Shown: piece after piece, positions 50,409-58,053 of the stretch | Layout: each line of letters opens with the position of its first letter | Numbering within the stretch: position 1 is the stretch's first letter | DNA from: Mycobacterium sp. GA-1199 | GTDB lineage: Bacteria > Actinomycetota > Actinomycetes > Mycobacteriales > Mycobacteriaceae | Direction of reading: 5' to 3' | Assembly (NCBI RefSeq): GCF_001500045.1 | Contig: NZ_LQIX01000005.1 | Span: 62,001 to 126,000, forward strand | DNA length: 64,000 nucleotides | Program-made: the position numbers and the translations under genes | The notes under the pieces: generated by a model | Database searches by the model: none | What the model was told of the DNA's origin: nothing | The model's input: the letters and a program-made list of their open reading frames with translations, nothing else

Positions 50409-51838
50409 CGGGCCGCTCGCGCCGGGGCCATCGCCGTACCGACCACGGACAACGCGGGAAGTCCTGCTGCAGAGCGGATCTCGTCGAGTCCGTGCACCAT
50501 CGCGTCGGTGGCTTCGTGGATGTCATTGAAGGTTCGGTCGTCGGACAGGATCGAGATGTCCACCTGGTCGACGTAGCTCCACACCGTCATGTTGAACGCG
50601 CTACCGGCCGAGAGCACGCCGATCGAGTAGATCTCGCTCACCGGGGCGCCGCCGATGTGGCCGCGTCGGCGTGGTCCCGGCACGCTCGACACCGCGACGT
50701 TCATCAGCGGATTGTGCTTGGCGCGCTGGCTCTGCCAGCGCAGTAGTGCCGGTGTCAGCGGGGGAGGCAGGTATTCCATCAGCTGGCCCTGCAGTTTGGG
50801 GCCGAGCAGTTCATAGTTCTCTTTGGCCCGCCCCGTTGCCAGGGAGGTCAACCGGACCCGCTCGAGCGGATCATCGATGTGAACGGGAAGAGATACCGAC
50901 AGCCCACCGATTTCGTTGCCGGTGATCCGGTCGGGGGACAGGTCCGTGCTGACCGGGACCGACGCCATCAACGGACGGTCCGCGCGCCCGTCGTAACGCA
51001 ACAACAGTTCTCGCAGCCCACCCGCCGCAGTGGCCAGCACAAGATCGTTGAACGTCACCTCGAGCTGCTTGGCCGTCTCCTTGATCTCGGCCAGCGACAG
51101 CGACGCGGTGGCGAACGTGCGTCCCGGCGAGACCACGTGGTTGAGGAACGTCGGCGGCGTGCGGAACATCTTCGCCAGGTCCGGTTGATCGGCGCGCTCT
51201 TTGGCGCGGCGCCGCAACTTGGTGAACCCCCGGACGGCGTCACGGGCGAGAGTGGGCAGCGCGGCGACGTTCGTGGCGTGGTCGCGCATCGCGAACTTCA
51301 TCAGCTCGGAGCGACCCGGGCTGTCACAGACGGCGTAGTCCTCGTGCTCGTGCTGCGTGCCGTCCGCGAGATCCATCAGCCGCGCAAGCAGATTCGCCGA
51401 TGCCACACCGTCGGCCAGTGTGTGGTGCACCTTGCCGATGAGCGCGAACCGGTCGTCGGCCATTCCCTCGGCGAAGTGGAACTCCCACAGCGGCCGGCTG
51501 CGGTCGAGCGGTGTGCTGGCGATCCGGCCGATGACCTCGTCGAGCTCGCGGCGCCCACCCGGGCTCGGCACCTGGACGCGGCGCAGGTGGTAGTCGAGGT
51601 CGACCGGGCAGTCCTCGAGCCACATCGGGTGATGCAACTTGAACGGGATGTCGACGAGCCGGTAGCGCAGCGGGTCGAGCAGGTGCAGCCGCCCGGCGAT
51701 GGTCCGGCGGAACAGGTCGAACGTGAATTCGCCGTCGAATTCGGCGGTGTCGATGATCGCGACCTTCAACGTGTGCGTGTGCAGATTGGGCGTCTCGCTG
51801 TAGAGCAGCATCGCGTCCATGCCGTTGAGTCGCTTCAC
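50405..51838 (-). CDS. Wax ester synthase/diacylglycerol acyltransferase (WS/DGAT family)
   Basis: This 477-residue acyltransferase of the actinobacterial triacylglycerol synthase family has the active-site motif HHTLADG at residues 138-144 (HHxxxDG), PLWEFHFAEGM before it, FNDLVLATAAGGLRELL, and a late NVAVSSVPGP (N-x-x-x-S-N/S-V-P-G). It joins acyl-CoA to diacylglycerol or a fatty alcohol to make storage lipid. I start at GTG 51838 (KRLNGMDAMLLYSETP, the conserved N-terminus); the frame extends to 52081 but is low-complexity. It converges on the FadD12-like gene, an order matching Rv1425-Rv1428c with lipO absent. Confidence 0.88.
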   Translation of the reverse strand: MKRLNGMDAMLLYSETPNLHTHTLKVAIIDTAEFDGEFTFDLFRRTIAGRLHLLDPLRYRLVDIPFKLHHPMWLEDCPVDLDYHLRRVQVPSPGGRRELDEVIGRIASTPLDRSRPLWEFHFAEGMADDRFALIGKVHHTLADGVASANLLARLMDLADGTQHEHEDYAVCDSPGRSELMKFAMRDHATNVAALPTLARDAVRGFTKLRRRAKERADQPDLAKMFRTPPTFLNHVVSPGRTFATASLSLAEIKETAKQLEVTFNDLVLATAAGGLRELLLRYDGRADRPLMASVPVSTDLSPDRITGNEIGGLSVSLPVHIDDPLERVRLTSLATGRAKENYELLGPKLQGQLMEYLPPPLTPALLRWQSQRAKHNPLMNVAVSSVPGPRRRGHIGGAPVSEIYSIGVLSAGSAFNMTVWSYVDQVDISILSDDRTFNDIHEATDAMVHGLDEIRSAAGLPALSVVGTAMAPARAAR

Positions 51839-52008
51839 ATGCCCACCCCCACCAACCACCGGTACCCAAGGCTCCATCGAACCACTCGGACGGTCATGCT
51901 CGGGGGGTTTCAGTCGTGCTGATGGGGCAGCGCAACCACGGGCGTGCGGGTGATCGGACGGTGTGACCCCATGACTACTGTTAGGTGGTCGAACGATTGG
52001 AGTGACTG

Positions 52009-52980
52009 ATGAGGGCGATCGTGTGCCGGGAGTACTGCCAACCGGAGGATCTCGTGCTCGACGAACTTCCCGACCCGACACCGCAACCTGGTCAAGTCGT
52101 CATCAGGGTGCGTGCGGCTGCCGTGAACTATCCCGATGTGCTGTTGATCGGCGGCAACTATCAGGTCAAGGTGCCGCCTCCGTTCAGCCCCGGCAGCGAG
52201 ATGGCCGGAGAGGTGATCGCCGTCGGTGACGGCGTCGACTGCCGAGGCGGCTCCCGAGTGACGGCGACGACGTTCGTCGGTGCGTTCGCCGAGCAGGCGG
52301 TGGTGGACGCACGCGCGGTGTCGCCGATTCCGGATGGCGTCGACTACGCCGAAGCCGCCGCGTTCGGGGTCACGTATCGGACCGCTTACTACACCTTGCG
52401 CACGATCGCGCCGGTGTGCCCGGGTGATTGGGTCGTCGTGCTCGGTGCCGCCGGGGGCGTGGGTATCGCCGCGGTCGACATTGCGCAACTTCTCGGGGGC
52501 AGGGTGCTGGCCGCGGCCTCCGGCGAGGAGAAGCTCGAGCTGTGCCGCGAGCGCGGCGCCGAAGCATGTGTGGACTACGACCGCGAAAACCTGCGGGACC
52601 GGATCAAGGAGATCACCGGCAAGGCCGGCGCACAGATCGTCGTAGACCCTGTCGGCGGGCCGTACTCCCTGCCCGCGCTGCGGGGCCTGGGGCGGGGCGG
52701 AACATTCGTCACGCTCGGGTACGCGGCCGGTGAGATTCCTTCCATTCCCCTGAATCTTGTTCTGCTCAAAGGGATCACCGTGCGCGGCATGGAGATCCGG
52801 ACCTTCGCGTCCGACTATCCGGACGAGGTCATACGCGACGACGAAGAGCTGGACGCACTCTTCGCCGAAGGGAAGCTGCGACCGTACATCGGTGGGCGTT
52901 TTCCGCTCGACGATGCCGCGGTCGCGTTGCGCCACGTCGCGGAGCGCAAGGCATTGGGCAAGATCGTCATCGAGATCTGA
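52009..52980 (+). CDS. NADPH:quinone oxidoreductase/zinc-free MDR enoyl reductase-like
   Basis: This 323-residue medium-chain dehydrogenase/reductase lacks zinc ligands. It has AAVNYPDVLLIGGNYQ (about 37-52), PGSEMAGEVIAVG, a nucleotide-binding VLGAAGGVGIAAVDIAQLLGG (about 144-164), and ends GRFPLDDAAVALRHVAERKALGKIVIEI. Relatives reduce quinones or enoyl-type double bonds with NADPH. It stands alone on the plus strand; the upstream 170 bp hold its promoter and no clear operator. GGAG lies upstream of ATG 52009. It converges on the minus-strand SDR operon across 22 bp. Confidence 0.87.
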   Translation: MRAIVCREYCQPEDLVLDELPDPTPQPGQVVIRVRAAAVNYPDVLLIGGNYQVKVPPPFSPGSEMAGEVIAVGDGVDCRGGSRVTATTFVGAFAEQAVVDARAVSPIPDGVDYAEAAAFGVTYRTAYYTLRTIAPVCPGDWVVVLGAAGGVGIAAVDIAQLLGGRVLAAASGEEKLELCRERGAEACVDYDRENLRDRIKEITGKAGAQIVVDPVGGPYSLPALRGLGRGGTFVTLGYAAGEIPSIPLNLVLLKGITVRGMEIRTFASDYPDEVIRDDEELDALFAEGKLRPYIGGRFPLDDAAVALRHVAERKALGKIVIEI

Positions 52981-53002
52981 ATGCGCTCGAGTCGCGCGGG
53001 TT

Positions 53003-53773
53003 TCAGAGTGTGCGGAACAGTCCGCCGTCGACGAGAATCTGTGCCCCGTTGATGTAACCGGCCGCGTCGCTGGCCAGGAAAACGCACAAGCCGGCCATGT
53101 CCTCGGGCACCCCGATGCGCTTCATCGGATTCATCGCCGCCGCCGCGGCCTGCGCCTGCGGGCCCCAGGATTTCGAGATATCGGTGTCGAACGCACCCGG
53201 CATGACGAGGTTGGCCCGAACCTTCGGCGCCCACGCCCCGGCCAAGGCCAGGGTCAGGGCGTTCAGCCCCGCCTTCGCCATGGCGTAGGGGAGGTCCGCC
53301 GTATCCGGTCGCAGTGTGCCCGCCGTGGTGACGTTGATGATCGACCCGCCGTCCGCCTCCGCCATCCGAGTTCCGAAAAGCGTTGCCAGCCGGAACGGTC
53401 CGCGCGCATTGACCGCGTGCACCTTGTCGTAGAGTTCCTGCGTGACAGAGGTGAGATCGTCGTACACCGGCGACATTCCGGCGTTGTTGATCAGCACATC
53501 GCATCGACCGAAGGCATCGTAGACCTTCTCGAGGAGCGCCTCGGCGTCGTCCCACCGGCCCACATGGCATCCGACGGGCAGAGCCCGCCGACCGGTGGTG
53601 CGCTCGATCTCCGCGGCGACCGCTTCACAGTTCTCGAGCTTTCGGCTGGCGATCACCACATCGGCGCCCGCCTCCGCGAACCCCTGGGCGACGGCCCGGC
53701 CGATCCCGCGGCTGCCGCCAGTGATGACCACGACCTTGTCGCTCATGTCGAGCAGGTCCCGAAGACGGGTCAC
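53003..53773 (-). CDS. Short-chain dehydrogenase/reductase
   Basis: This 256-residue SDR has TGGSRGIG (about 18-25), ASRK after beta-2 (NADP-type basic residue), NNAGMSPVYDD (about 94-104), INVTTAG with the catalytic residue position, and PYAMAKAG with Tyr/Lys. The DISKSWGPQAQ stretch and VDGGLFRTL end are standard. It is the last gene of the minus-strand P450 operon and starts with GTG 53773, 39 bp after the phosphotransferase-like gene. With a second, mycofactocin-type SDR in the operon it probably oxidises or reduces a product of the P450. Confidence 0.86.
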   Translation of the reverse strand: MTRLRDLLDMSDKVVVITGGSRGIGRAVAQGFAEAGADVVIASRKLENCEAVAAEIERTTGRRALPVGCHVGRWDDAEALLEKVYDAFGRCDVLINNAGMSPVYDDLTSVTQELYDKVHAVNARGPFRLATLFGTRMAEADGGSIINVTTAGTLRPDTADLPYAMAKAGLNALTLALAGAWAPKVRANLVMPGAFDTDISKSWGPQAQAAAAAMNPMKRIGVPEDMAGLCVFLASDAAGYINGAQILVDGGLFRTL

Positions 53774-53812
53774 CCTTTTCTCCTTCAGTTTCAGGTGACG
53801 GGCTGGACGCGG

Positions 53813-54883
53813 TCAGTCCAGGGCCGACAGCGCGGCGCGGGTGTCGAGGTCGACGAAGGCCGCCGAATACCGTTGTGCCAGAGCTAAACAGATGTCCGCG
53901 CTCTGCCAGGCGTCGCCCCCGGAGAGGGTGGCCATCCAGATGGCCAGCCCGTGCGCGACCGACGCGCGGTAGCGCAGCCACACCTCCTCGGCCGACGGAA
54001 GTTCGTCGGCGGGCAGCCTGAGCGCGGCCCGGTACTCGTCGAGCAGATCCCGCTCGGCTTTTCTGCGATCCTCGATCGTCAACGCACCCTGCAAGAAGTA
54101 CCCCAGATCCAGCGACCAGTTGCCGCGTCGGGCCATCTGCCAGTCCAGGAACCCCACGTCGTCATCGGGCAGCACGTAGGTGTTGCCGATGTGCGGATCA
54201 CCGTGCAGAAGGGTATGCGGTGAGGTCGTGAGGGTGCCGATGCAACGGGCCCAGATGTCGACGAAAAGCTCCGTACCGCTCATCTCGACGATCTCCGAAG
54301 AGACCGTGCTGCCCAGTCGCTTTCGGGCGATGTCGAGTGGAGCATGCTCGAGGCCTTCGAACGCGACGAACGGCTCGACCCAGCCCAGCGCCGGGTTCGC
54401 GGTGAGCCGCTCACCCCAGAACTGGCTGTGCATGCGCGCCAGCCCGCGGACGCCGTTGGCGACCTGCTCGACCGTCATCGGCCGGGTGGAGTCGCGCGGG
54501 TCGGCGCCGCGCGCGACCACGTCCTCCATGATCATCACGAAGTTCGATCCGGGTTCGTCGATGAGCGCGGCGTAGACGGCCGGATGGTCCAGCGGCAGTG
54601 AGACCCCCGAACTGAACAGCCGCGGTTCGTGGAACAGGCCGCTGGTGAGTGCGACGAGTTCGGCGTGGTCGGGGTCGACGGCCTTGGCGAACACTGTCGC
54701 CGGACCCGACCCCGCTGAATACCTCAGCGCCAGCCGCGCCCGGCGGTTGGTGCCGTCGTCGCGCAGTGCGACGCTGACGGCGTCGACGGTGGCGCCCGGG
54801 AAGTGCTTCCCGAGCACCGCCGTCATCCACCCCGGCGTGATCTCCTCCCAGCTGCGCGGAAGCGACAGCTCGGCGGCGGTCAT
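53813..54883 (-). CDS. APH/ChoK-like phosphotransferase family protein
   Basis: This 356-residue protein has the aminoglycoside phosphotransferase/choline kinase-like fold. The catalytic loop LLHGDPHIGN has HGDPHIGN at 227-234, and the metal-binding FLDWQ is at 245-249. An N-lobe lysine lies in VFAKAV (about 64-69), with MIMEDV as hinge. In actinobacteria such genes often accompany FadE and SDR genes and act on unknown small hydroxylated compounds, not antibiotics. It lies between two SDR genes of the P450 operon, so it may phosphorylate an alcohol made by the P450. It starts at ATG 54883, 13 bp after the previous gene. Confidence 0.85.
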   Translation of the reverse strand: MTAAELSLPRSWEEITPGWMTAVLGKHFPGATVDAVSVALRDDGTNRRARLALRYSAGSGPATVFAKAVDPDHAELVALTSGLFHEPRLFSSGVSLPLDHPAVYAALIDEPGSNFVMIMEDVVARGADPRDSTRPMTVEQVANGVRGLARMHSQFWGERLTANPALGWVEPFVAFEGLEHAPLDIARKRLGSTVSSEIVEMSGTELFVDIWARCIGTLTTSPHTLLHGDPHIGNTYVLPDDDVGFLDWQMARRGNWSLDLGYFLQGALTIEDRRKAERDLLDEYRAALRLPADELPSAEEVWLRYRASVAHGLAIWMATLSGGDAWQSADICLALAQRYSAAFVDLDTRAALSALD

Positions 54884-54896
54884 CTGCCGCGCCCCG

Positions 54897-55733
54897 TTAC
54901 TTGAGGCAGCTGCCGCCGTCGACCGGCAGTGTCACGCCGGTGATGTAGCGGCTCTCGTCGGAGGCCAGGAACAGCACCGCGTTGGCGATGTCCTCGGGCT
55001 CCACCCAGCCGATCGGCAGCGTGTGCATCATCTGCGCAACGACCTTCATGTCGTCGGGGCCCGGGTTCTCCAGATCGGGACGGAACAGCTTCATCGTCCC
55101 CTCGTTCATGTACAGCGGCGTGTTGACGTTGGTCGGATGCACGGAGTTGACCCGGATGTTCTGTGCGCCGAGCTCGACCGCGAATGTCCGCATCAGGCCC
55201 ACCACACCGTGTTTCGCCGCGACGTAATGGCCCGTGTGCGGGTAGGCCTTCAGGCCGCCGACCGAACTGGTGAGAATGATCGAACCGCCGCGGCCACCGG
55301 CCAGGATGTGCGGGACACCGGCCTTGACGCTCTTCCAGACCCCGCCGAGGTTGACGTCGATCATGTCGGTCCAGTCACCTTCGCTGGTCTTGTCCAGCGT
55401 CGCGCCGCCGTTTCCGATACCGGCGTTGGCGACGATGATGTCCAGCCGGCCGAGCTGTTCGACACCGGTGTCGACGGCGGCCTTGAGCGCGTCGAAGTCG
55501 CGGACGTCGACCTCGGCGGTGTAGATGCGGCGGTTGAGGCCCTTCACCAGATCCGCGGTTTCCGCAAGGTCTTCGGGCGTCGACAGTGGAATCTGCACGC
55601 TGTCGATCTGCTTGCAGATGTCGACGGCGATGATGTCGGCGCCTTCCTGGGCCAGCCGTACGGCATGTGCGCGGCCCTGGCCGCGGGCGGCGCCGGTGAT
55701 GAAAGCGACCTTGCCTTCAACGCGTCCGGTCAT
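54897..55733 (-). CDS. Mycofactocin-coupled short-chain dehydrogenase
   Basis: This 278-residue SDR has GKVAFITGAARGQGRAHAVRLAQEGADIIAVDIC (about 7-40, with the GAARGQGR loop) and a long insert QIDSVQIPLSTPEDLAETADLVKGLNRR after the nucleotide site. These are the marks of the mycofactocin-associated (carveol-dehydrogenase-like) SDR family. The catalytic residues are in LTSSVGG and HYVAAKHG. Such enzymes hold NAD(H) tightly and pass hydride to the redox peptide mycofactocin, typically in alcohol, terpene or steroid oxidation. It follows the P450 gene by 39 bp, fitting oxidation of the hydroxylated product. Confidence 0.87.
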   Translation of the reverse strand: MTGRVEGKVAFITGAARGQGRAHAVRLAQEGADIIAVDICKQIDSVQIPLSTPEDLAETADLVKGLNRRIYTAEVDVRDFDALKAAVDTGVEQLGRLDIIVANAGIGNGGATLDKTSEGDWTDMIDVNLGGVWKSVKAGVPHILAGGRGGSIILTSSVGGLKAYPHTGHYVAAKHGVVGLMRTFAVELGAQNIRVNSVHPTNVNTPLYMNEGTMKLFRPDLENPGPDDMKVVAQMMHTLPIGWVEPEDIANAVLFLASDESRYITGVTLPVDGGSCLK

Positions 55734-55772
55734 CGGTTACCTCAATTCGTTGTGGTTACAGGGGTCTCGGTG

Positions 55773-56987
55773 CTATTTCGAGTTCACGAAGGTGGGCATG
55801 GATTCCCAGCCGCGGACCGCGGTGGTCTGCGACGGGCGCGCGTTAGGCCAGTCGACCTGCCAGGTCGGGAATCTCTTGAGGATTTCCTCGAGCGCGATCC
55901 TGCCCTCCAGGCGCGCTAGGGCGTTACCCATGCAGAAGTGGGTGCCGGCGCCGAAAGTCATGTGTGAGTGCAGCTCTCGGTGGATATCGAAGACGTCGCC
56001 GTCCGGCGGGAAGCGGCGATGGTCGCGGTTGGCCGCGCCCACCAGCATCAGCATGGCCGATCCCTCGGGGACCGTCTGGCCGTAGTACTCCACATCACGG
56101 GTCACGTAACGGGCGATCTGCAGCGCGGGCGGTTCCCAGCGCAGGATCTCTTCGATCGCCTGCGGAATGAGGCTCGGGTCTGCGGCCAACTCGGCGCGCT
56201 GGTCGGGGTAATCGGCGAGTGTCTTTCCGGCCCAACCGATCAAGCGCGTCGTGGTCTCGCTGCCCGCCGTGGCGATGACCGTCAGGTACATCAGCAGTTC
56301 TTCCCGGCGTAGTCGGCGACGGGCACCGGTTTCGTCTTCGAACTCGGCGTTCAGCAGATCCGTCATGATGTCGTCGGAGGGATGTTCGGTGCGGTAGTCG
56401 ATGAACTCGGCGAACACCTCACCGGTTGCCAGTAGATCGACCGAGTCGCTCTGCAACGTCGCTTCACCGTGTTCGGTGACGCGGCGCTGGTCGGCTTCGG
56501 GAATGCCCAACAGCATTCCAATGACACGCATCGGCATCTGCGCGCCGAGATCGGTGACGAAGTCGAATTTGTCCGTGCCGGTCAACGGGTCCAGGCAACG
56601 GGCGGTGAACTCGCGGATCTGAGGCTCCAACGCCTGCACTTTGCGCGGGGTGAACACCCGGGACAGCAGGTTGCGGTGGATGTTGTGGATCGGCGGGTCT
56701 TCGAAAATCAGTGTGCCCGGGGGGATTTCCATGCCCGACTTGATGATCTCGAGCAACGCACCGCGACCAGAGATGAAGGTCTGGTGGTCGATGACGGCCT
56801 TGTTGACGTCCTCGAAACGGCTCAACGCGTAGAAGTCGTGCTTGTCGTTGTAGTACAGCGGGGCCTCTTCACGCAGACGCGCGAAGACCGCATAGGGGTT
56901 CATGTTGAGGTCGACGCTGTACGGGTCGTAGTACAACTCGTCTTGCTTCGCTTCGTGCACGTCGGGATTTTCAGCGCTGATCGTCAC
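55773..56987 (-). CDS. Cytochrome P450
   Basis: This 404-residue soluble P450 has FEDPPIHNIHRNLLSRVFTPRKV (C-helix region), the I-helix ATAGSETTTRL (oxygen-activation A-G-x-E-T), EEILRWEPP as ExxR helix, and the haem loop MTFGAGTHFCMGNALARLEG with Cys352. The LYYNDKHDFYALSRFEDV N-terminal part is typical of mycobacterial soluble P450s, but I do not assign a family number. It is first in an operon with the mycofactocin SDR, phosphotransferase-like protein and second SDR. The 227-bp upstream region carries three palindromes of the GAGAAT/GAGAAC-N3-ATTCTC/GTTCTC type. Confidence 0.9.
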   Translation of the reverse strand: MTISAENPDVHEAKQDELYYDPYSVDLNMNPYAVFARLREEAPLYYNDKHDFYALSRFEDVNKAVIDHQTFISGRGALLEIIKSGMEIPPGTLIFEDPPIHNIHRNLLSRVFTPRKVQALEPQIREFTARCLDPLTGTDKFDFVTDLGAQMPMRVIGMLLGIPEADQRRVTEHGEATLQSDSVDLLATGEVFAEFIDYRTEHPSDDIMTDLLNAEFEDETGARRRLRREELLMYLTVIATAGSETTTRLIGWAGKTLADYPDQRAELAADPSLIPQAIEEILRWEPPALQIARYVTRDVEYYGQTVPEGSAMLMLVGAANRDHRRFPPDGDVFDIHRELHSHMTFGAGTHFCMGNALARLEGRIALEEILKRFPTWQVDWPNARPSQTTAVRGWESMPTFVNSK

Positions 56988-57113
56988 CGGATCGCCTCTC
57001 GCCGGTCAGGTCGCATAAGACAGTGGGCTGGCATTTGTCTCACAACTCTGGCATTCGCTCCGGAGGAGTGTCAATACGGGATTCAAAACGGAATATTTAA
57101 GCTCTTCGCTGGG

Positions 57114-57128
57114 AAGAATCCGGTTCTC
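57114..57128. promoter_or_regulatory. Degenerate operator copy ahead of the P450 operon
   Basis: AAGAAT-CCG-GTTCTC keeps the spacing and most bases of the shared palindrome. It is the nearest of three copies to the P450 start (56987) and just after an AT-rich stretch. Cooperative repression with the two sites at 57171 and 57197 is plausible. Confidence 0.5.
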
Positions 57129-57170
57129 CGCAGAGCGTGTCGGGCGCCCGCGGGCATAGCGCTGGGAGCC

Positions 57171-57185
57171 GAGAACGCGATTCTC
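57171..57185. promoter_or_regulatory. Near-perfect operator copy, GAGAAC-GCG-ATTCTC
   Basis: One arm base differs from the consensus GAGAAT-N3-ATTCTC. It lies 184 bp ahead of the P450 gene and 30 bp beyond the end of the TetR gene. With its neighbour at 57197 the centre-to-centre distance is 26 bp. Confidence 0.6.
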
Positions 57186-57196
57186 GCGCCGCACGT

Positions 57197-57211
57197 GAGA
57201 ACGAAGTTCTC
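57197..57211. promoter_or_regulatory. Palindromic operator copy, GAGAAC-GAA-GTTCTC
   Basis: This is a perfect palindrome in its own right, with the GAGAAC variant in both arms, ending four bases before the TetR stop codon at 57215. It is probably the strongest or a variant-affinity site for the P450 operon. Confidence 0.6.
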
Positions 57212-57214
57212 CGC

Positions 57215-57931
57215 CTATTGGGCGGCAAAACCGTGCGAGACGAAGTCCCAGACCTCGTCGGCGGTGATCGGGTGCGTTGTGCCGTCCTCGGCACCGTTGG
57301 ACTGGGCCACGAACATGACGGTCTGCATCGTCATGGCCGCCATCCGCTTCGGGTTGATGCCCTCCCGCAACTGGCCCGCCTCGCCGGCCTCTTCCATCAG
57401 TTCCGTCAGCAGCGCGAGCAGTGGTGCGTGCGCGACCTTGACCTCGGCGGGGTGCGAGAGCAGCAGCCGAGGCGCGAAGTCGGTGAACAGCGGGCGCTTG
57501 GCGGTCGGGTCCGGACGCGAGGATTCGAAGAGCAACTGCACGGCGACCTTGAGTCGCTCGATCGGCTCGTCCTCGGTGGTGGTGGCGGCGCGGATCTGGT
57601 CGGCCGACCGGCTCAGTGCATCCTCGAAAAGCGCCAGCAGCAGCTCATGCTTACCGTCGAACTGCAGGTAGAAGCTGCGTAGCGACTGCCGCGAGCGGTC
57701 GACGACCTCTTGGACGGTGAAGTCGGTGCTGCCTTTTTCGATGATGATCGCCTGAGCGGCGTCCAGGAAGCGCTGCACGCGTTGCGCGGCTCGGAGCTTC
57801 GCCGTTTTGATCGACCGTTCGACCGCACGCTGCTTCCAGGCGGGCTCTTCGCTGGGGCTTGTCACCGGTGGCTCAGACGCCGGCCGGGTGGGGAGAACAT
57901 GAACTGACTGTACCGGAGAACGTCTCGCCAT
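57215..57931 (-). CDS. TetR-family transcriptional regulator, candidate master regulator of the shared palindrome
   Basis: This protein of about 238 residues has a basic N-terminal tail, then a TetR helix-turn-helix: RVQRFLDAAQAIIIEKGSTDFTVQEVVDRSRQSLRSFYLQFDGKHELLLAL (about 52-102). The C-terminal effector domain is helical and fits the long-chain or cyclic ligand group only loosely. ATG 57931 has GAGG six bases upstream; TTG 57958 is an alternative. Its own promoter region holds the perfect GAGAAT-N3-ATTCTC site at 57988, and three related sites lie directly after its gene. No other regulator gene here is so closely flanked by the motif, which makes it the best candidate for the protein that binds it. 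Confidence 0.83.
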   Translation of the reverse strand: MARRSPVQSVHVLPTRPASEPPVTSPSEEPAWKQRAVERSIKTAKLRAAQRVQRFLDAAQAIIIEKGSTDFTVQEVVDRSRQSLRSFYLQFDGKHELLLALFEDALSRSADQIRAATTTEDEPIERLKVAVQLLFESSRPDPTAKRPLFTDFAPRLLLSHPAEVKVAHAPLLALLTELMEEAGEAGQLREGINPKRMAAMTMQTVMFVAQSNGAEDGTTHPITADEVWDFVSHGFAAQ

Positions 57932-57987
57932 TGCGGTCCTCGACCCCCTCGCGGCCAACGTGTCAGAGATTGTAACTTTCTCACGAT

Positions 57988-58002
57988 GAGAATAGTATTC
58001 TC
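57988..58002. promoter_or_regulatory. Perfect GAGAAT-N3-ATTCTC operator between TetR and fadE
   Basis: The palindrome GAGAAT-AGT-ATTCTC lies in the 122-bp divergent region between the TetR gene (start 57931) and the acyl-CoA dehydrogenase gene (start 58054). It is placed for autoregulation of TetR and control of the fadE-crotonase operon. It has the same arms as the sites at 12142, 17307 and 25115. Confidence 0.72.
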
Positions 58003-58053
58003 ATTTTGGAGATAACAATAGTCCTACCAAAGATTTGATCCGGCGGGAGTCCC

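Noticed and set aside
55773-56987. Calling the second P450 CYP125 or CYP142 (cholesterol side-chain oxidase)
   Set aside because: The neighbours are not those of the mycobacterial cholesterol loci and I see no family-specific motif; it is left as an unassigned P450.
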